Shown here: positions 35,160 through 44,587 of the stretch, piece after piece
Layout: each line of letters opens with the position of its first letter
Position numbering within the stretch: the first letter of the stretch is position 1
Assembly (NCBI GenBank): GCA_029237825.1
Contig: JAQZBQ010000009.1
Span: 1-64,000 of the forward strand
Source: Bacteroidota bacterium
GTDB lineage: Bacteria; Bacteroidota; Bacteroidia; B-17B0; Aurantibacillaceae
DNA: 64,000 bases
Reading direction: 5' to 3'
Translations under genes and position numbers: made by a program
Notes under the pieces: generated by a model
Databases searched by the model: none
Told to the model about the DNA's origin: nothing
The model's input: the letters and a program-made list of their open reading frames with translations, nothing else

Positions 35160-35229
35160 AGTTCCTGAAAAAGCACGGGTTAATTTTTACATATCATTTG
35201 ATGGTGTTAGTAACTCAATTTCAGTTCGT

Positions 35230-35259
35230 TTTGAATAGAAATAAATAGTTATATATTTG
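35230..35259 (+). promoter_or_regulatory. Promoter of the secreted protein gene at 35278
   Basis: TTTG (35230-35233), 18 bases, then TATATTTG (35252-35259). The expected start near 35266 rules out the upstream ATG at 35257 and supports the ATG at 35278. Confidence 0.8.
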
Positions 35260-35277
35260 GTATACAAATATATAATC

Positions 35278-35910
35278 ATGAATAGACTGAATCGATTTTT
35301 CGTCCTTTTTTGTTGTTCTGCATACTTAACCTCTCACTCGCAAACAGCTGAGGTTCACGCTGAGAAAACCAATAATTCTGTATTATTGTCATTTGATGCG
35401 ATTCTCACTGAAAAAAAAGTGGAACTTACCTGGTCTTCGGATACAGAAAACAATAATAATTTTTTTATTGTTGAAAAATCCAAAGACGCCGTATATTTTG
35501 AAACAGTTACATCCTTGAAGGGCTTTGGAAATTATAGTTCCCTCATGAGTTACTTTGACGTGGATTATACTCCGTACGACGGAATTTCATTTTACCGTTT
35601 AAAGCAAACTGATATGCAGGGAAACGTTTTGTCGTCACGGTTAATATCGGTGAATAATAAATTCGGAAATGCCAGTTATGCTGGTAACACTATTATGGAA
35701 AGTCCTTCAGATTTATTGGGTGCGGAGAACAGTGAAGTTTTATTGGTACTAAGAAATGAAAAAGGTGATGAAAGTTTTTCTAAAGGTAAAGTAGATCAAA
35801 ACCATAATTTAATCGTGTCTGAAAATGAAGTAAAGCCTGAAAACGGGACTTATACGGTAATTGCATCGTCGAATAATAAATTGTATAGCCATAAGGTGTA
35901 CGTGAAATAA
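35278..35910 (+). CDS. Small secreted protein with T9SS-type beta-sandwich and CTD-like end
   Basis: A 210-residue exported protein with a signal peptide (about 1-22). Residues about 38-120 match the beta-sandwich that often precedes the sorting domain in type IX substrates: KVELTWSSDTENNNNFFIVE, then YRLKQTDMQGN. The C-terminal third (LVLRNEKGDES..., GTYTVIASSNNKLYSHKVYVK, ending at the last residue) resembles the two last strands of a type A sorting domain, but the PNP motif is missing. There is no catalytic domain, so it is a stand-alone sandwich plus a degenerate CTD. It has its own promoter and no operon partner; it converges with batE. Confidence 0.7.
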   Translation: MNRLNRFFVLFCCSAYLTSHSQTAEVHAEKTNNSVLLSFDAILTEKKVELTWSSDTENNNNFFIVEKSKDAVYFETVTSLKGFGNYSSLMSYFDVDYTPYDGISFYRLKQTDMQGNVLSSRLISVNNKFGNASYAGNTIMESPSDLLGAENSEVLLVLRNEKGDESFSKGKVDQNHNLIVSENEVKPENGTYTVIASSNNKLYSHKVYVK

Positions 35911-35918
35911 GAAACGTA

Positions 35919-36674
35919 CTAAAACAGTCCCACTTCAGCAGTTTTTACCCAGCCTTCGTTCCCGTTTTCCAGTTTAATATTTGTCCATTCAGGGTTCGTC
36001 TCCAGTACACCAACTTTTGATCCTTCGTGTAGGCTAAATTTTGTTTTTGAAATGATATTTGGTTCTTCATGAATTTTCGATTCCCGGTTAAGGATCACGG
36101 CAAACTTTAATTCTTCTTTACTGCTGAGCGACACGGATCCAAATGCCAGCGAAATACCGCAGGTAATAAATGATAAAAGCCCCAAAAAGAAAGTTATTCG
36201 TTTAATCATTAATGATCGCGAAATAAAAAATATAAAGGCAAAAATAAACGCACCGGATAAGCTTATAATGCTAAACCAAGCCCAGGCAGTTGTTGACAAG
36301 GAATAAACAATGCCTGTTTTCAATGCACCAATAAAAAAATTTTCTTTGCTTTCAATTTTATCTATGGTTTTTTCATTGGCTATGCGCAGATTCGTTTTTA
36401 TATCAGTATGATTGGGCTGCAGTTTGTTGGCGAGTTCATAATTATAGATCGCTTTTCCAAGTTCATTATTTTTATAATAAGCATTTCCAAGATTATAGTA
36501 TAGCTTGTAAGAAATGAAGCCACCTTTAGAAATGGATTCATACAGGGTAATTGCTTCTTTATAATTTTTCTCAGCATAAGCTTTTTCAGCTTTCTGTTCG
36601 AGAATATTTTCACCACTTAGCGGAAGTATGCTAAGGAAAAGTAAAACGAAAAGTATGTACCTCAACTGACTCAT
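35919..36674 (-). CDS. batE: BatE: TPR and SH3-like membrane protein
   Basis: A 251-residue protein, last of the Bat operon. Signal peptide (1-22), TPR repeats (about 25-105; YYNLGNAYYKNNELGKAIYNYE), two membrane helices (about 125-150 and 160-180) and a bacterial SH3-like domain (about 190-250; VGVLETNPEWTNIKLENGNEGWV). Bat proteins affect aerotolerance in Bacteroides fragilis and stress tolerance in other bacteria; the molecular task is unresolved. Its gene is 2 bases from batD. Confidence 0.88.
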   Translation of the reverse strand: MSQLRYILFVLLFLSILPLSGENILEQKAEKAYAEKNYKEAITLYESISKGGFISYKLYYNLGNAYYKNNELGKAIYNYELANKLQPNHTDIKTNLRIANEKTIDKIESKENFFIGALKTGIVYSLSTTAWAWFSIISLSGAFIFAFIFFISRSLMIKRITFFLGLLSFITCGISLAFGSVSLSSKEELKFAVILNRESKIHEEPNIISKTKFSLHEGSKVGVLETNPEWTNIKLENGNEGWVKTAEVGLF

Positions 36675-36676
36675 TT

Positions 36677-38500
36677 CTATTTTTTAATTTGCGCTTCAAC
36701 CTTTGAAATTAATGTAGCGGCATCTGTATAAACCTTTTTTAAGTCACCGGTTACTGCGCTGGGCGCATACTTTGCATACTCGCAGGTGTTCAATAATTCA
36801 ATTACCTCTGCAGTTGTAGTAGTAGTTACCTGTCGCGCTTGAAGCATTTCAGATATTTTATCTTTGGATAAATCGACAATGGATAAACCAAATTTATTTC
36901 CAATGTATCGGTTCATTGCGTTTAAAATTTCTGTGAAGAAAAGGTCTTTGCTATTGCTTAACATGTATTTTTCTGCAATAGTAAGCTGCTTTTTGGCCAA
37001 TGCCGCTGCTTTGCGCTCATTTACCGCAACCACATCACTATTTGCTTTCATGTGTTGCCTTACAAAAAATAAGCCCGCAATAAAAAATAGAGCTGGCGTA
37101 AGCAACAATAGGTAATGATTTAATGAACCAAAAAATTCTCTCCCGTTTTTTTGCAGGCCCAGATCTCCGGTTTTAATATAACGGATGTCGTTTTCGGTAG
37201 CCTTTACACTTTTTTTAGAAGGGGACACAATTTGTGCGGCTCCCGGATCGCCTTCCAGAACGGTCAATTTGATGTCGGGAGACGGAATGGTAACATAACG
37301 TTTTTTATCAGCGTCAAAAAAATTGAAGTTGAGGTCATTTAACACAAACTCCCCTTTCTCCCGCGGAATGATCAGGTAATTAAACGTTTTGGTACCAGAT
37401 ACACCGCCGAGGGTTTTAATATTTTCTGATACTTTTGGATCATAGGATTCAAAACTTTCAGGTAGATTTAATTTTAAAGGATCAATAAGTTTGATATTTC
37501 CTCTACCGCTTATGGTAATCTTTAAATTTACTGCTTCATTGGCTTTCACCTTCTCCCTGTCAATTTCGGTTTTGTATCCAAAATCACCTACTGCGCCTGA
37601 AAATTGATCCGGTTTATTGTCGGATGGCAGGTCTTGTACTTCTACCTTTACAGGTTTACTCTTTACTTTTACAACAACATCTTCATAGCCGCCGGCACCA
37701 AAAAACTGTTCAAAAATATTGCGGGGTTGCCTTTGAGTAGGGCGCCTAACAATGCAATCTAATTCCACCGGATCGATATTGATCTGTCCGATTCGTTGCG
37801 GGAAAAGAAACACTTTTGAGTAATCCGCTACATAATACATAACACCATCGACATTTTCTTGCTTTAAGCTAATTTGTTGATTGGCTGTTTCCTGTTGCGA
37901 CCAAAAACCATTATAGGGTGGGAATTTCACGTTTTGAAATCCTCTTAGATCGACCCGTGAATATACTTTTTGGGTCAGGGTAACCTGCTCGCCGAGGTAG
38001 CATTTCGTTTTACTTAAAAAGGTTCGCACAAAAAGGTCTTCATGCCCAATTTCACTTGCGTATTGATTTTTTTCAGTTTTTTGGTTTGAATTAGGCTGCA
38101 CCTGTGCATTTGGATGACCTTGTTGTTGGGGAGATCCTTTTACAGCTTCTATGACTATAGGTTTAGATTCCAGCTTTTGATTACCGGACATGACGGTAGC
38201 GACACCAATTGTAAACTTTCCTTCCCTTTTAGCAGCCAGTATAAATGAAATAGTTGTCGATTGGGAAATGCTTCCATTCACCATACTCATACTTTGACTT
38301 TGGTTTGGGCCCGAATAAAGGTCAAACTCATTCAAATTAGGGTAAACTAAGTTGTTTCCACTGCCATTCAGTGTAAATGCAACTTGAAACGCTTCTCCAA
38401 CTGTAACTTTTGTTTTGCTCACCTGCGCATAAAAAGTAGGTGTTTGAGCAAACGACAAACCTCCGGCAAAAAGCAATATTAAGAATATTATCTTTTTCAC
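36677..38500 (-). CDS. batD: BatD protein (oxygen-tolerance family)
   Basis: A 607-residue protein with a signal peptide, extended periplasmic beta-domains typical of BatD (TVGEAFQVAFTLNGSGNN, GEQVTLTQKVYSRVDLRG, NLKITISGRGNIKL), one membrane helix at about 463-482 and a cytosolic helical tail with NRYIGNKFGLS. The start is GTG at 38498-38500. It lies in the operon between batC and batE. BatD is thought to link the periplasmic and membrane parts of the Bat complex. Confidence 0.92.
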   Translation of the reverse strand: MKKIIFLILLFAGGLSFAQTPTFYAQVSKTKVTVGEAFQVAFTLNGSGNNLVYPNLNEFDLYSGPNQSQSMSMVNGSISQSTTISFILAAKREGKFTIGVATVMSGNQKLESKPIVIEAVKGSPQQQGHPNAQVQPNSNQKTEKNQYASEIGHEDLFVRTFLSKTKCYLGEQVTLTQKVYSRVDLRGFQNVKFPPYNGFWSQQETANQQISLKQENVDGVMYYVADYSKVFLFPQRIGQINIDPVELDCIVRRPTQRQPRNIFEQFFGAGGYEDVVVKVKSKPVKVEVQDLPSDNKPDQFSGAVGDFGYKTEIDREKVKANEAVNLKITISGRGNIKLIDPLKLNLPESFESYDPKVSENIKTLGGVSGTKTFNYLIIPREKGEFVLNDLNFNFFDADKKRYVTIPSPDIKLTVLEGDPGAAQIVSPSKKSVKATENDIRYIKTGDLGLQKNGREFFGSLNHYLLLLTPALFFIAGLFFVRQHMKANSDVVAVNERKAAALAKKQLTIAEKYMLSNSKDLFFTEILNAMNRYIGNKFGLSIVDLSKDKISEMLQARQVTTTTTAEVIELLNTCEYAKYAPSAVTGDLKKVYTDAATLISKVEAQIKK

Positions 38501-38558
38501 TTTCTATTAAATGTATTATGATCTTGTTTCATTAATATTTTTAAAACACACGCAATCA

Positions 38559-39377
38559 TTACCAGTCTTTTTCTACTTTTATTTTCTGACCGGGGTCCCC
38601 TTTTTTCTTGCGAAGCGCCTGCATTTTCTTTTCATCATTTTTTAGCGCATTCAACATTTTTTCTGCCTGTTCTTTACTCATCTGAGGCTGTTGTTCTTCC
38701 TGTTTTTGCTGTTCTTTTTTTTGTTCTTGTTTATCTTTCTGGTCTTGCTTTTGATCTTGTTTTTGTTGATCTTTCTTGTCGTTTTTATTTTGGTTTTTTT
38801 GTTGCTCGGCCAGTTTTTTCTGTGCATAGGCCAGGTTATACCGTGTATCCTCGTCTTTCGGATTCAGTTTTAAGGCTTTTTTATATCCCCGTATCGCGTC
38901 TTCATAATTTCTCTGCATTAATTTTGCATTTCCGAAGTTATGCCATGCTTTTTGAATGGTATCAGCGTGGGAAACGGATTTAGCAACTACCTCAAACTGC
39001 TGAGCTGCCTGATCGTATACGATGTTAGCTGCCGAGTCAGGTGTCATTTTTGGATTAGGTGTTTTTAGTTTACCCGTTTTAATTAAATCAGCCGTTTTAT
39101 AATAAGCGTCGCCGAGATTGAAATTAGCTTTATAGTAATCCTGCTTTTCTTTTAATGAGTTCTTGTAATGGTTAGCGGCTTCCATTGGCTTGCCTCCAAA
39201 ATAGGCATTGTTTCCGTCGCGCAAAACCATTTTTTCTTTTTGAGCATATCCTGATAACATTATAAGCAAGCCAAGAACTACCAGAGCAAAACGATTTGAA
39301 TGGCGATGAGATTGAGAGAGAGTCGTACTTCCGCCCGGGTTTAGTAAAGAATAATATGGAGATAATAATTTAAACAT
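38559..39377 (-). CDS. batC: BatC: TPR protein with low-complexity Lys/Gln/Glu tail
   Basis: A 272-residue protein. The open frame starts at an ATG that overlaps the batB stop by 8 bases, but the hydrophobic signal segment begins only near residue 30 (RFALVVLGLLIMLSGYAQ), so the N-region is unusually long. TPR repeats follow (about 50-195; NAKLMQRNYEDAIRGYKKALKL), then about 45 residues almost entirely of K, Q, D and E (for example QKDKQEQKKEQQKQEEQQPQ). The DNA there is a purine-rich tract. Its position between batB and batD matches other Bacteroidota. Confidence 0.88.
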   Translation of the reverse strand: MFKLLSPYYSLLNPGGSTTLSQSHRHSNRFALVVLGLLIMLSGYAQKEKMVLRDGNNAYFGGKPMEAANHYKNSLKEKQDYYKANFNLGDAYYKTADLIKTGKLKTPNPKMTPDSAANIVYDQAAQQFEVVAKSVSHADTIQKAWHNFGNAKLMQRNYEDAIRGYKKALKLNPKDEDTRYNLAYAQKKLAEQQKNQNKNDKKDQQKQDQKQDQKDKQEQKKEQQKQEEQQPQMSKEQAEKMLNALKNDEKKMQALRKKKGDPGQKIKVEKDW

Positions 39378-40419
39378 CCGATGTTTGAAATAGGTTTAAT
39401 TTTTTCCAAAGTTTACTGATTCGTTCTGATATGAAAAATTCAAGTACTAAACATAGCAAAGCTGCTCCCAGGAACCACTGGAACTGATCTTCATAGTCTG
39501 TAAACATTTTACTTTCCAGTTGCTTTTTATCCAGTTCCGCTATTTTATTTAATATCACATCCAAGCCGATATCTGAGCTAGTGGCCTGTACATACACACC
39601 GTTTGTTTCCCCGGAAATGTCCTGCAATATTTTAGGATCGAGTTTGGTCACAACTGTATTGCCGGCATTGTCTTTTTTATACCCGCTAATAACACCATCA
39701 ATTACATGCGGAATCGGAACACCGGCTTCTGAGCCTACTCCTATGGTGTGAATGACAATATTTTTCTTCGCTGCCTCTTCCGCTGCATCTACAGCACTTT
39801 CGTTGGACTCTTCGTTGTTTTCGCCATCAGTTATAATAACAATAGCTTTGTTTTTTCCTTCGTCTTTACCAAAACTTTCAACCGACAAATTGATGGCGTC
39901 AGCAATGTTTGTTCCCTGTACAGGAACGATTTTGTTACTAATACCATCTAAAAATAATTTGGCTGAGGTGTAATCGGTTGTAATCGGTAATTGCACATAC
40001 GCTTCACCGGCAAATACCACAATACCAAGACGGTCGCCCTGTAGCTTGTCAATCATGTTTTCAATGGCAATTTTTGCCCGTTCTAAACGGTTTGGAGAAA
40101 GGTCCTGGGCCATCATACTGTTCGAAACATCCAGGCAAACCATAATATCTGCCCCTTCACGTTTTACGTCCTGCATCTTTGATCCGGTTTGCAAATTGCA
40201 AAGGCCTAAAATCAGGAAAGACATTGCAAATAAGAATAGAATGAATTTTGTTGTTTTTTTATGTACGGATACGTCAGGCATTAATTGCCCGATAAGAGAA
40301 GTCTCACCAAGTTTTTTTAGTTTCTTTTTGGAACTGTAGATATACCAAATGTAAATTGCTATGCAAACCGGAATGATTGCAAAGGCATAAAAGTAGATTT
40401 GATTTTCAAATTTAAACAT
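39370..40419 (-). CDS. batB: BatB: von Willebrand A domain membrane protein
   Basis: A 349-residue protein. Membrane helices at about 8-28, 57-75 and 320-337 flank a vWA domain (about 90-300) with the MIDAS motif CLDVSNSMMA (Asp97, Ser99, Ser101) and a metal-ligand Thr/Asp region (TDGENNEE). The MIDAS site binds a divalent metal and mediates protein contacts. Its start overlaps the BatA stop by one base, so translation is probably coupled. Confidence 0.95.
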   Translation of the reverse strand: MFKFENQIYFYAFAIIPVCIAIYIWYIYSSKKKLKKLGETSLIGQLMPDVSVHKKTTKFILFLFAMSFLILGLCNLQTGSKMQDVKREGADIMVCLDVSNSMMAQDLSPNRLERAKIAIENMIDKLQGDRLGIVVFAGEAYVQLPITTDYTSAKLFLDGISNKIVPVQGTNIADAINLSVESFGKDEGKNKAIVIITDGENNEESNESAVDAAEEAAKKNIVIHTIGVGSEAGVPIPHVIDGVISGYKKDNAGNTVVTKLDPKILQDISGETNGVYVQATSSDIGLDVILNKIAELDKKQLESKMFTDYEDQFQWFLGAALLCLVLEFFISERISKLWKKLNLFQTSDV

Positions 40420-41435
40420 TACGGTATGGCATTAAATACAAAGCGTTTCAATACAAACTCTAATAGTAAACACACGGCAGCGGCCAGGGCCAAAGGCAAA
40501 AAGTGTTCGGCTTTATTCGTAAAACTTTTCTCACTGATAATGGTTTTTTCAAGCAGGTCAATTTCTTTATAGGTCTTCTCAAGGCTTTCTCTATCCGTTG
40601 CGCGGAAGTATTTACCGCCGGTCATTTTACTGATTTGGGTCATTGTAGCATCATCAATATCAACATCAACATAATCGTATTCCATTTCGCCGTTGGGATA
40701 TAATGCTACAGGCTGAAGGGCTTTCCCTTTACTGCCCACACCAATACAATAAACCCGAACTCCAAATGTTTTTGCGATTTCGGCGGCTGTTAGCGGCGCT
40801 ATTTCACCGACGTTACTTACTCCGTCTGAAATCAAAATCACCACTTTGCTTTTTGCTTTGCTATCTTTTACACGCGCCACACCGTCCGCTAAACCTAACC
40901 CAATTGCTGTACCCTGATCAAGCATGCCGGCTTTAATATCGCCAAACATATTCTTGATGATTTTATGATCTGTTGTTAATGGGCATTGTGTAAACGCTTC
41001 ACCACCAAATATTACCAGTCCGATTTTGTCATTCGGCCTCGCATCGATGAAATCTGCCAGGACCTCTTTTGCAACTTCTATCCGGTTTGGTTTAAAGTCT
41101 TTCGCGAGCATTGATAGTGATACGTCAAGGCTCACTACAATATCTATTCCTTCTGTTTTGGTATCTTTCCAGCTGCTTCGGGATTGTGGACGCGCAATGG
41201 CAAGGATTAATAAGGATATGCATATTAAACGGAGTATAAATGAACTATGTCGGAATTTAGGTTTTAAGGATGATTTTATTCCGGATAATAAATGGAACGA
41301 CGAATAATTTAATTCGCCTTCATAAGTTTTTAGTTTATAAACATACCACGCAATCATCATCGGGATGACCAGGAATAACCAGAACCATTGCTTCTCGGCA
41401 AATTGTATGTCCCTGAAATAACTAAGAACCTGCAT
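40419..41435 (-). CDS. batA: BatA: von Willebrand A domain membrane protein
   Basis: A 338-residue paralogue of BatB. Two N-terminal membrane helices (about 15-35 and 64-81), vWA domain (about 95-290) with MIDAS SLDVSLSML (Asp104, Ser106, Ser108), ISDGVSNVGE, and a C-terminal helix (about 313-330). It overlaps the upstream BatD-like gene by 14 bases. BatA and BatB are expected to act together with the MoxR ATPase at the start of the operon, following the general MoxR plus vWA scheme. Confidence 0.95.
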   Translation of the reverse strand: MQVLSYFRDIQFAEKQWFWLFLVIPMMIAWYVYKLKTYEGELNYSSFHLLSGIKSSLKPKFRHSSFILRLICISLLILAIARPQSRSSWKDTKTEGIDIVVSLDVSLSMLAKDFKPNRIEVAKEVLADFIDARPNDKIGLVIFGGEAFTQCPLTTDHKIIKNMFGDIKAGMLDQGTAIGLGLADGVARVKDSKAKSKVVILISDGVSNVGEIAPLTAAEIAKTFGVRVYCIGVGSKGKALQPVALYPNGEMEYDYVDVDIDDATMTQISKMTGGKYFRATDRESLEKTYKEIDLLEKTIISEKSFTNKAEHFLPLALAAAVCLLLEFVLKRFVFNAIP

Positions 41436-42396
41436 GTGTATGTGGTTGTTTCACTGTTTCTTCTCTCATGGTACCTTTAACAAAATCGAAGGCATTGTTT
41501 AAAGTTAAGGTATGTTCTGCCTCAATGGGTATCTGTTTTGCAAATTTTACAAAATCCGATAGCGTTAAAATTTGTGATAATTTTGATTTACTTTCAGGAT
41601 CAACCACCTGAGTTTTGAAAATCCTTATGATTTCGTCCGACGTTAATTCAAGAGCGTTTATATCAAAACGTTCTTCAATGTATAAACGCACCGTGTCAGC
41701 AATAGCCGAATAATATTCTTTAATCTTATTCTCTTTCCACACTGCCTCAGATTTGATTTTCTCGAGTGTTTCTAAAGCAGTTATGTGTGCCGGTGTTTTT
41801 GGTTTTTCAATAATAACTTCCACAGGCTTTTTCTTCCTGAGTTTTTTTATTAAAACAATAATTAAAATAATGGCGGCTAAAATAGCTAAGCCCATGTACA
41901 CATAGGGAAGGTACCACCGCCAGTCGAATGGTTCATCGTACGGGGGTTTGATATCCTTAACCTTAGTTAGAGAAGTGTCGGTGGCAACCGTGTTTACCAA
42001 TAAGTGTAAAGGCTCTGTAAAAATTGGATTAGCAGTGTCTTTATTGATAATGAATTTAAAAGGTGGGATATAATATGCGCCGCTATCAAAAGAAGTAACT
42101 GTAAGTTGAATGCGTTGTTGAATAATAGTGGGTTTATTTTTATTTGGAATGGTTGTGTCAATCTGAGTAATATTTACAATTTCAATTCCTTTTTTGATCG
42201 TGTCTTCAAACTCTGGCCATACTACATCTAGTTTTTTTTGTTCAGCAGCATCATACGTAAGGTAAATATCCAATTTGGTTTGCGCGCCAATCCGAATGGT
42301 GTTAGAATCGAGTACCGCATGTACTTCTACCTGAGCATTTACCAGACTGGAAGCCAATAAGGAAAAGAGGATTAGTATGTATTTTTTTAGCGTCAT
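41422..42396 (-). CDS. BatD-like / DUF4381-like membrane protein in the Bat operon
   Basis: A 324-residue protein with a signal peptide (1-21), a periplasmic beta-domain (about 22-140; RIGAQTKLDIYLTYD) similar in style to the first BatD domain, one membrane helix (about 165-187) and a cytosolic helical part (about 190-300) with a SEAVWKENKIKEYYSAIADTVRLYIEERF segment typical of the unnamed gene between DUF58 and batA in Bacteroidota. Function unknown; the position is conserved. It overlaps batA by 14 bases. Confidence 0.75.
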   Translation of the reverse strand: MTLKKYILILFSLLASSLVNAQVEVHAVLDSNTIRIGAQTKLDIYLTYDAAEQKKLDVVWPEFEDTIKKGIEIVNITQIDTTIPNKNKPTIIQQRIQLTVTSFDSGAYYIPPFKFIINKDTANPIFTEPLHLLVNTVATDTSLTKVKDIKPPYDEPFDWRWYLPYVYMGLAILAAIILIIVLIKKLRKKKPVEVIIEKPKTPAHITALETLEKIKSEAVWKENKIKEYYSAIADTVRLYIEERFDINALELTSDEIIRIFKTQVVDPESKSKLSQILTLSDFVKFAKQIPIEAEHTLTLNNAFDFVKGTMREETVKQPHTHAGS

Positions 42397-42404
42397 AATT
42401 TTAA

Positions 42405-43271
42405 TTATCGCTTTTTAAAAAGAGTCATCAATGGTTTAATATATCCTTCGTGAGTGTGAATGGTTGTGAAATCAACTCCACTTTTTGTAAATGTATCCCT
42501 AAGTTCAGCTTCAAATTTTAAATGGTTCACCTCCAGTTGTTTTCGGAAGGCTTTATCGCTTGTATCCACCCACATGATTTTTCCGGTTTCATTATCCCTC
42601 AATTTAATTAATCCAACATCAGGAAGTGTGTTTTCATGCATATCATTAATTCTGAGGGCAACCAGGTCATGCTTCCTGTTGGCAATTTTCATTGCATCTG
42701 CATACGGATTTTTATCGCGGAAATCCGAAATCAAAAATGTAATGCTTTTCTTTTTTATGATGCTCGTAAGATACTTCAGCGCCAGTTCAATGTTTGTTCC
42801 TTGGTGTGAGGGTTCAATATTAATTAACTCACGGATAATCCGTAATATATGTGATTTCCCTTTCTTTGGTGGAATAAACTTTTCGATCTTGTCGCTGAAA
42901 AAGATCACCCCGATTTTGTCGTTGTTTTGTGAGGCCGAAAAAGCAATCACGGCGCACAGTTCAGTGATGAGGTCTTGTTTGAATTGCTTTTGCGTACCAA
43001 ATTTACTACTGGCGCTTACATCAACCAGGATCATCACACTTAACTCGCGTTCTTCTTCAAATACCTTTACATAAGGAGTTCTTAAACGTGCCGTTACATT
43101 CCAGTCAATCGTTCGAACATCATCTCCGGGAGTGTATTCACGCACTTCACTAAAAGCCATTCCCCTGCCTTTAAAGGCAGAATGGTACTCACCGGAAAAA
43201 ATCTGGTTACTCAAACCCTTCGTTTTGATTTCAATCTTCCTTACTTTCTTAAGTAACTCGGCTGTTTCCAT
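42405..43271 (-). CDS. DUF58 domain protein
   Basis: A 288-residue cytosolic protein of the DUF58/vWA-like family. The signature YTPGDDVRTIDWNVTARLRTPYVKVFEEERE is at about 46-76, followed by a MIDAS-like LVDVSASSKFG (Asp84, Ser86, Ser88). DUF58 proteins are usually encoded directly downstream of moxR and are thought to be clients or adaptors of the ATPase. Here a transglutaminase-like gene separates the two. It overlaps the upstream stop by one base. Confidence 0.94.
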   Translation of the reverse strand: METAELLKKVRKIEIKTKGLSNQIFSGEYHSAFKGRGMAFSEVREYTPGDDVRTIDWNVTARLRTPYVKVFEEERELSVMILVDVSASSKFGTQKQFKQDLITELCAVIAFSASQNNDKIGVIFFSDKIEKFIPPKKGKSHILRIIRELINIEPSHQGTNIELALKYLTSIIKKKSITFLISDFRDKNPYADAMKIANRKHDLVALRINDMHENTLPDVGLIKLRDNETGKIMWVDTSDKAFRKQLEVNHLKFEAELRDTFTKSGVDFTTIHTHEGYIKPLMTLFKKR

Positions 43272-44569
43272 TAGTTCTTTTGTGAACGGTTATAAAAGAA
43301 TAAAACAAATCTGATTACGAGGCATAAAAACCATATTCCTAATAGGGCTATACTAAGTTTATAAACAAACAATTTATAATAATGTTTGCTGTTATCAACT
43401 TTAATGGTGTTGGAATAATACGTCCCGTAATGACTTGCCTCACCGAGGTATTCTTTAAATGTCTCTGAAAAAGACATGTTTTCATTGATGTTTTCTTTAA
43501 TCACGTATAATTGAACGGTTGGCTTCAAATAATCAATTTCCGACTGATTAACTGTATTGTAGTTGACGGTGTCAACCAAACTATTGGTGTGAATGCGAAG
43601 TGCTTTTTTTCCTTCAAAGGATTTTGCATTCACTGCATTCAAAAGGTCAACAGAATTTAATACTTCGTTACGTTCGTTCAAAACCAGTGCCTTTTTTGAA
43701 GTAAGGTCTACAAACGCCCATTTACCTTGTTCTTTGATATAGCATTCATTAAACACATGACCTGACGTTACAATGTAATCCATCCAACCTGCCACTCCGA
43801 TTTTTCTGGTGGGAATACCGGCACAATTTGCAAACAGGTGAAAAACGTCGGAGTAAATGGCGCAGTCTACTTTATTTTGGTTGGAACACGCCAGTTTAAA
43901 TTGAGATAAAGGTGTTTGTTGTTTCATATCACCGGATGGCGCACCTTCCGCATTTACAAATTCGGTGACAAGGAACTGGGAAATCCGTTTTATTTTTTCA
44001 ACAGTTGGGAGAGAATCCGCTAATTTTGTTTTTTCAGTAATAATTTTTTTTGCTTCATGTATTTCTGCTTCGGTGATTGTATTGGAGAAATTTGTCCAGC
44101 GACTTATAGGAAATAAACCGTGTTCAATAAGCGGAAGAGTGGAATTCACGATAAACATGGATTTATCCTGCGCGTTATATTCAATAGTAAAGTGGTTACT
44201 TTTAAGAGTCGGATCGGAGTGATCTGAACTAACGGTATAAGTGTGGATTCCTGATTTCAACTTTAACGTTGGAATACCAACCCCGTTTAAATTATACGTT
44301 GCATCAGGGTTTTGAACAGTCCATTTATTTTGAGCAGGTTGAGGCGCAATTACAAGTGAAAGAGAATCGCCGTCTTTTACTTTAAGACCTTTAATCCGAA
44401 ACGTTTCATCTGAAAAATAAAGTTCGTTGTAGTTTACCGCGTCGGTGTACAAATAGCCGTTGAAACGGTTATCGTACATGTTTTTATTATAAAAGAACAG
44501 CGCCACCAACGCCACTGTAAATGTCAGCAGAAACCATTCTTTTATTAAAAAGCGGTAAATTTTTTGCAT
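43271..44569 (-). CDS. Transglutaminase-like membrane protein inserted in the MoxR-Bat operon
   Basis: A 432-residue protein with membrane helices near each end (about 12-27 and 400-425) and a large extracytoplasmic part. Residues about 195-300 form a transglutaminase/cysteine-protease-like core with the catalytic triad in order: NKVDCAIYSDVF (Cys236), SGHVFNECYI (His271) and WAFVDLT (Asp288). The triad looks complete. Transglutaminase-like enzymes encoded near moxR and DUF58 occur in other phyla (TgpA type), but those are multi-pass proteins of a different layout. It is 18 bases from moxR and overlaps DUF58 by one base, so it belongs to the operon. The substrate is unknown. Confidence 0.78.
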   Translation of the reverse strand: MQKIYRFLIKEWFLLTFTVALVALFFYNKNMYDNRFNGYLYTDAVNYNELYFSDETFRIKGLKVKDGDSLSLVIAPQPAQNKWTVQNPDATYNLNGVGIPTLKLKSGIHTYTVSSDHSDPTLKSNHFTIEYNAQDKSMFIVNSTLPLIEHGLFPISRWTNFSNTITEAEIHEAKKIITEKTKLADSLPTVEKIKRISQFLVTEFVNAEGAPSGDMKQQTPLSQFKLACSNQNKVDCAIYSDVFHLFANCAGIPTRKIGVAGWMDYIVTSGHVFNECYIKEQGKWAFVDLTSKKALVLNERNEVLNSVDLLNAVNAKSFEGKKALRIHTNSLVDTVNYNTVNQSEIDYLKPTVQLYVIKENINENMSFSETFKEYLGEASHYGTYYSNTIKVDNSKHYYKLFVYKLSIALLGIWFLCLVIRFVLFFYNRSQKN

Positions 44570-44587
44570 CCTGATTGTTGCTAATGG

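Noticed and set aside
38691-38873. Phe/Leu-rich open frame opposite batC
   Set aside because: It is the antisense shadow of the Lys/Gln/Glu-rich low-complexity tail of batC.
42460-43074. 204-codon frame opposite DUF58
   Set aside because: The DUF58 frame has full family motifs; the opposite frame is rich in Ser and Phe, as expected for an antisense shadow.
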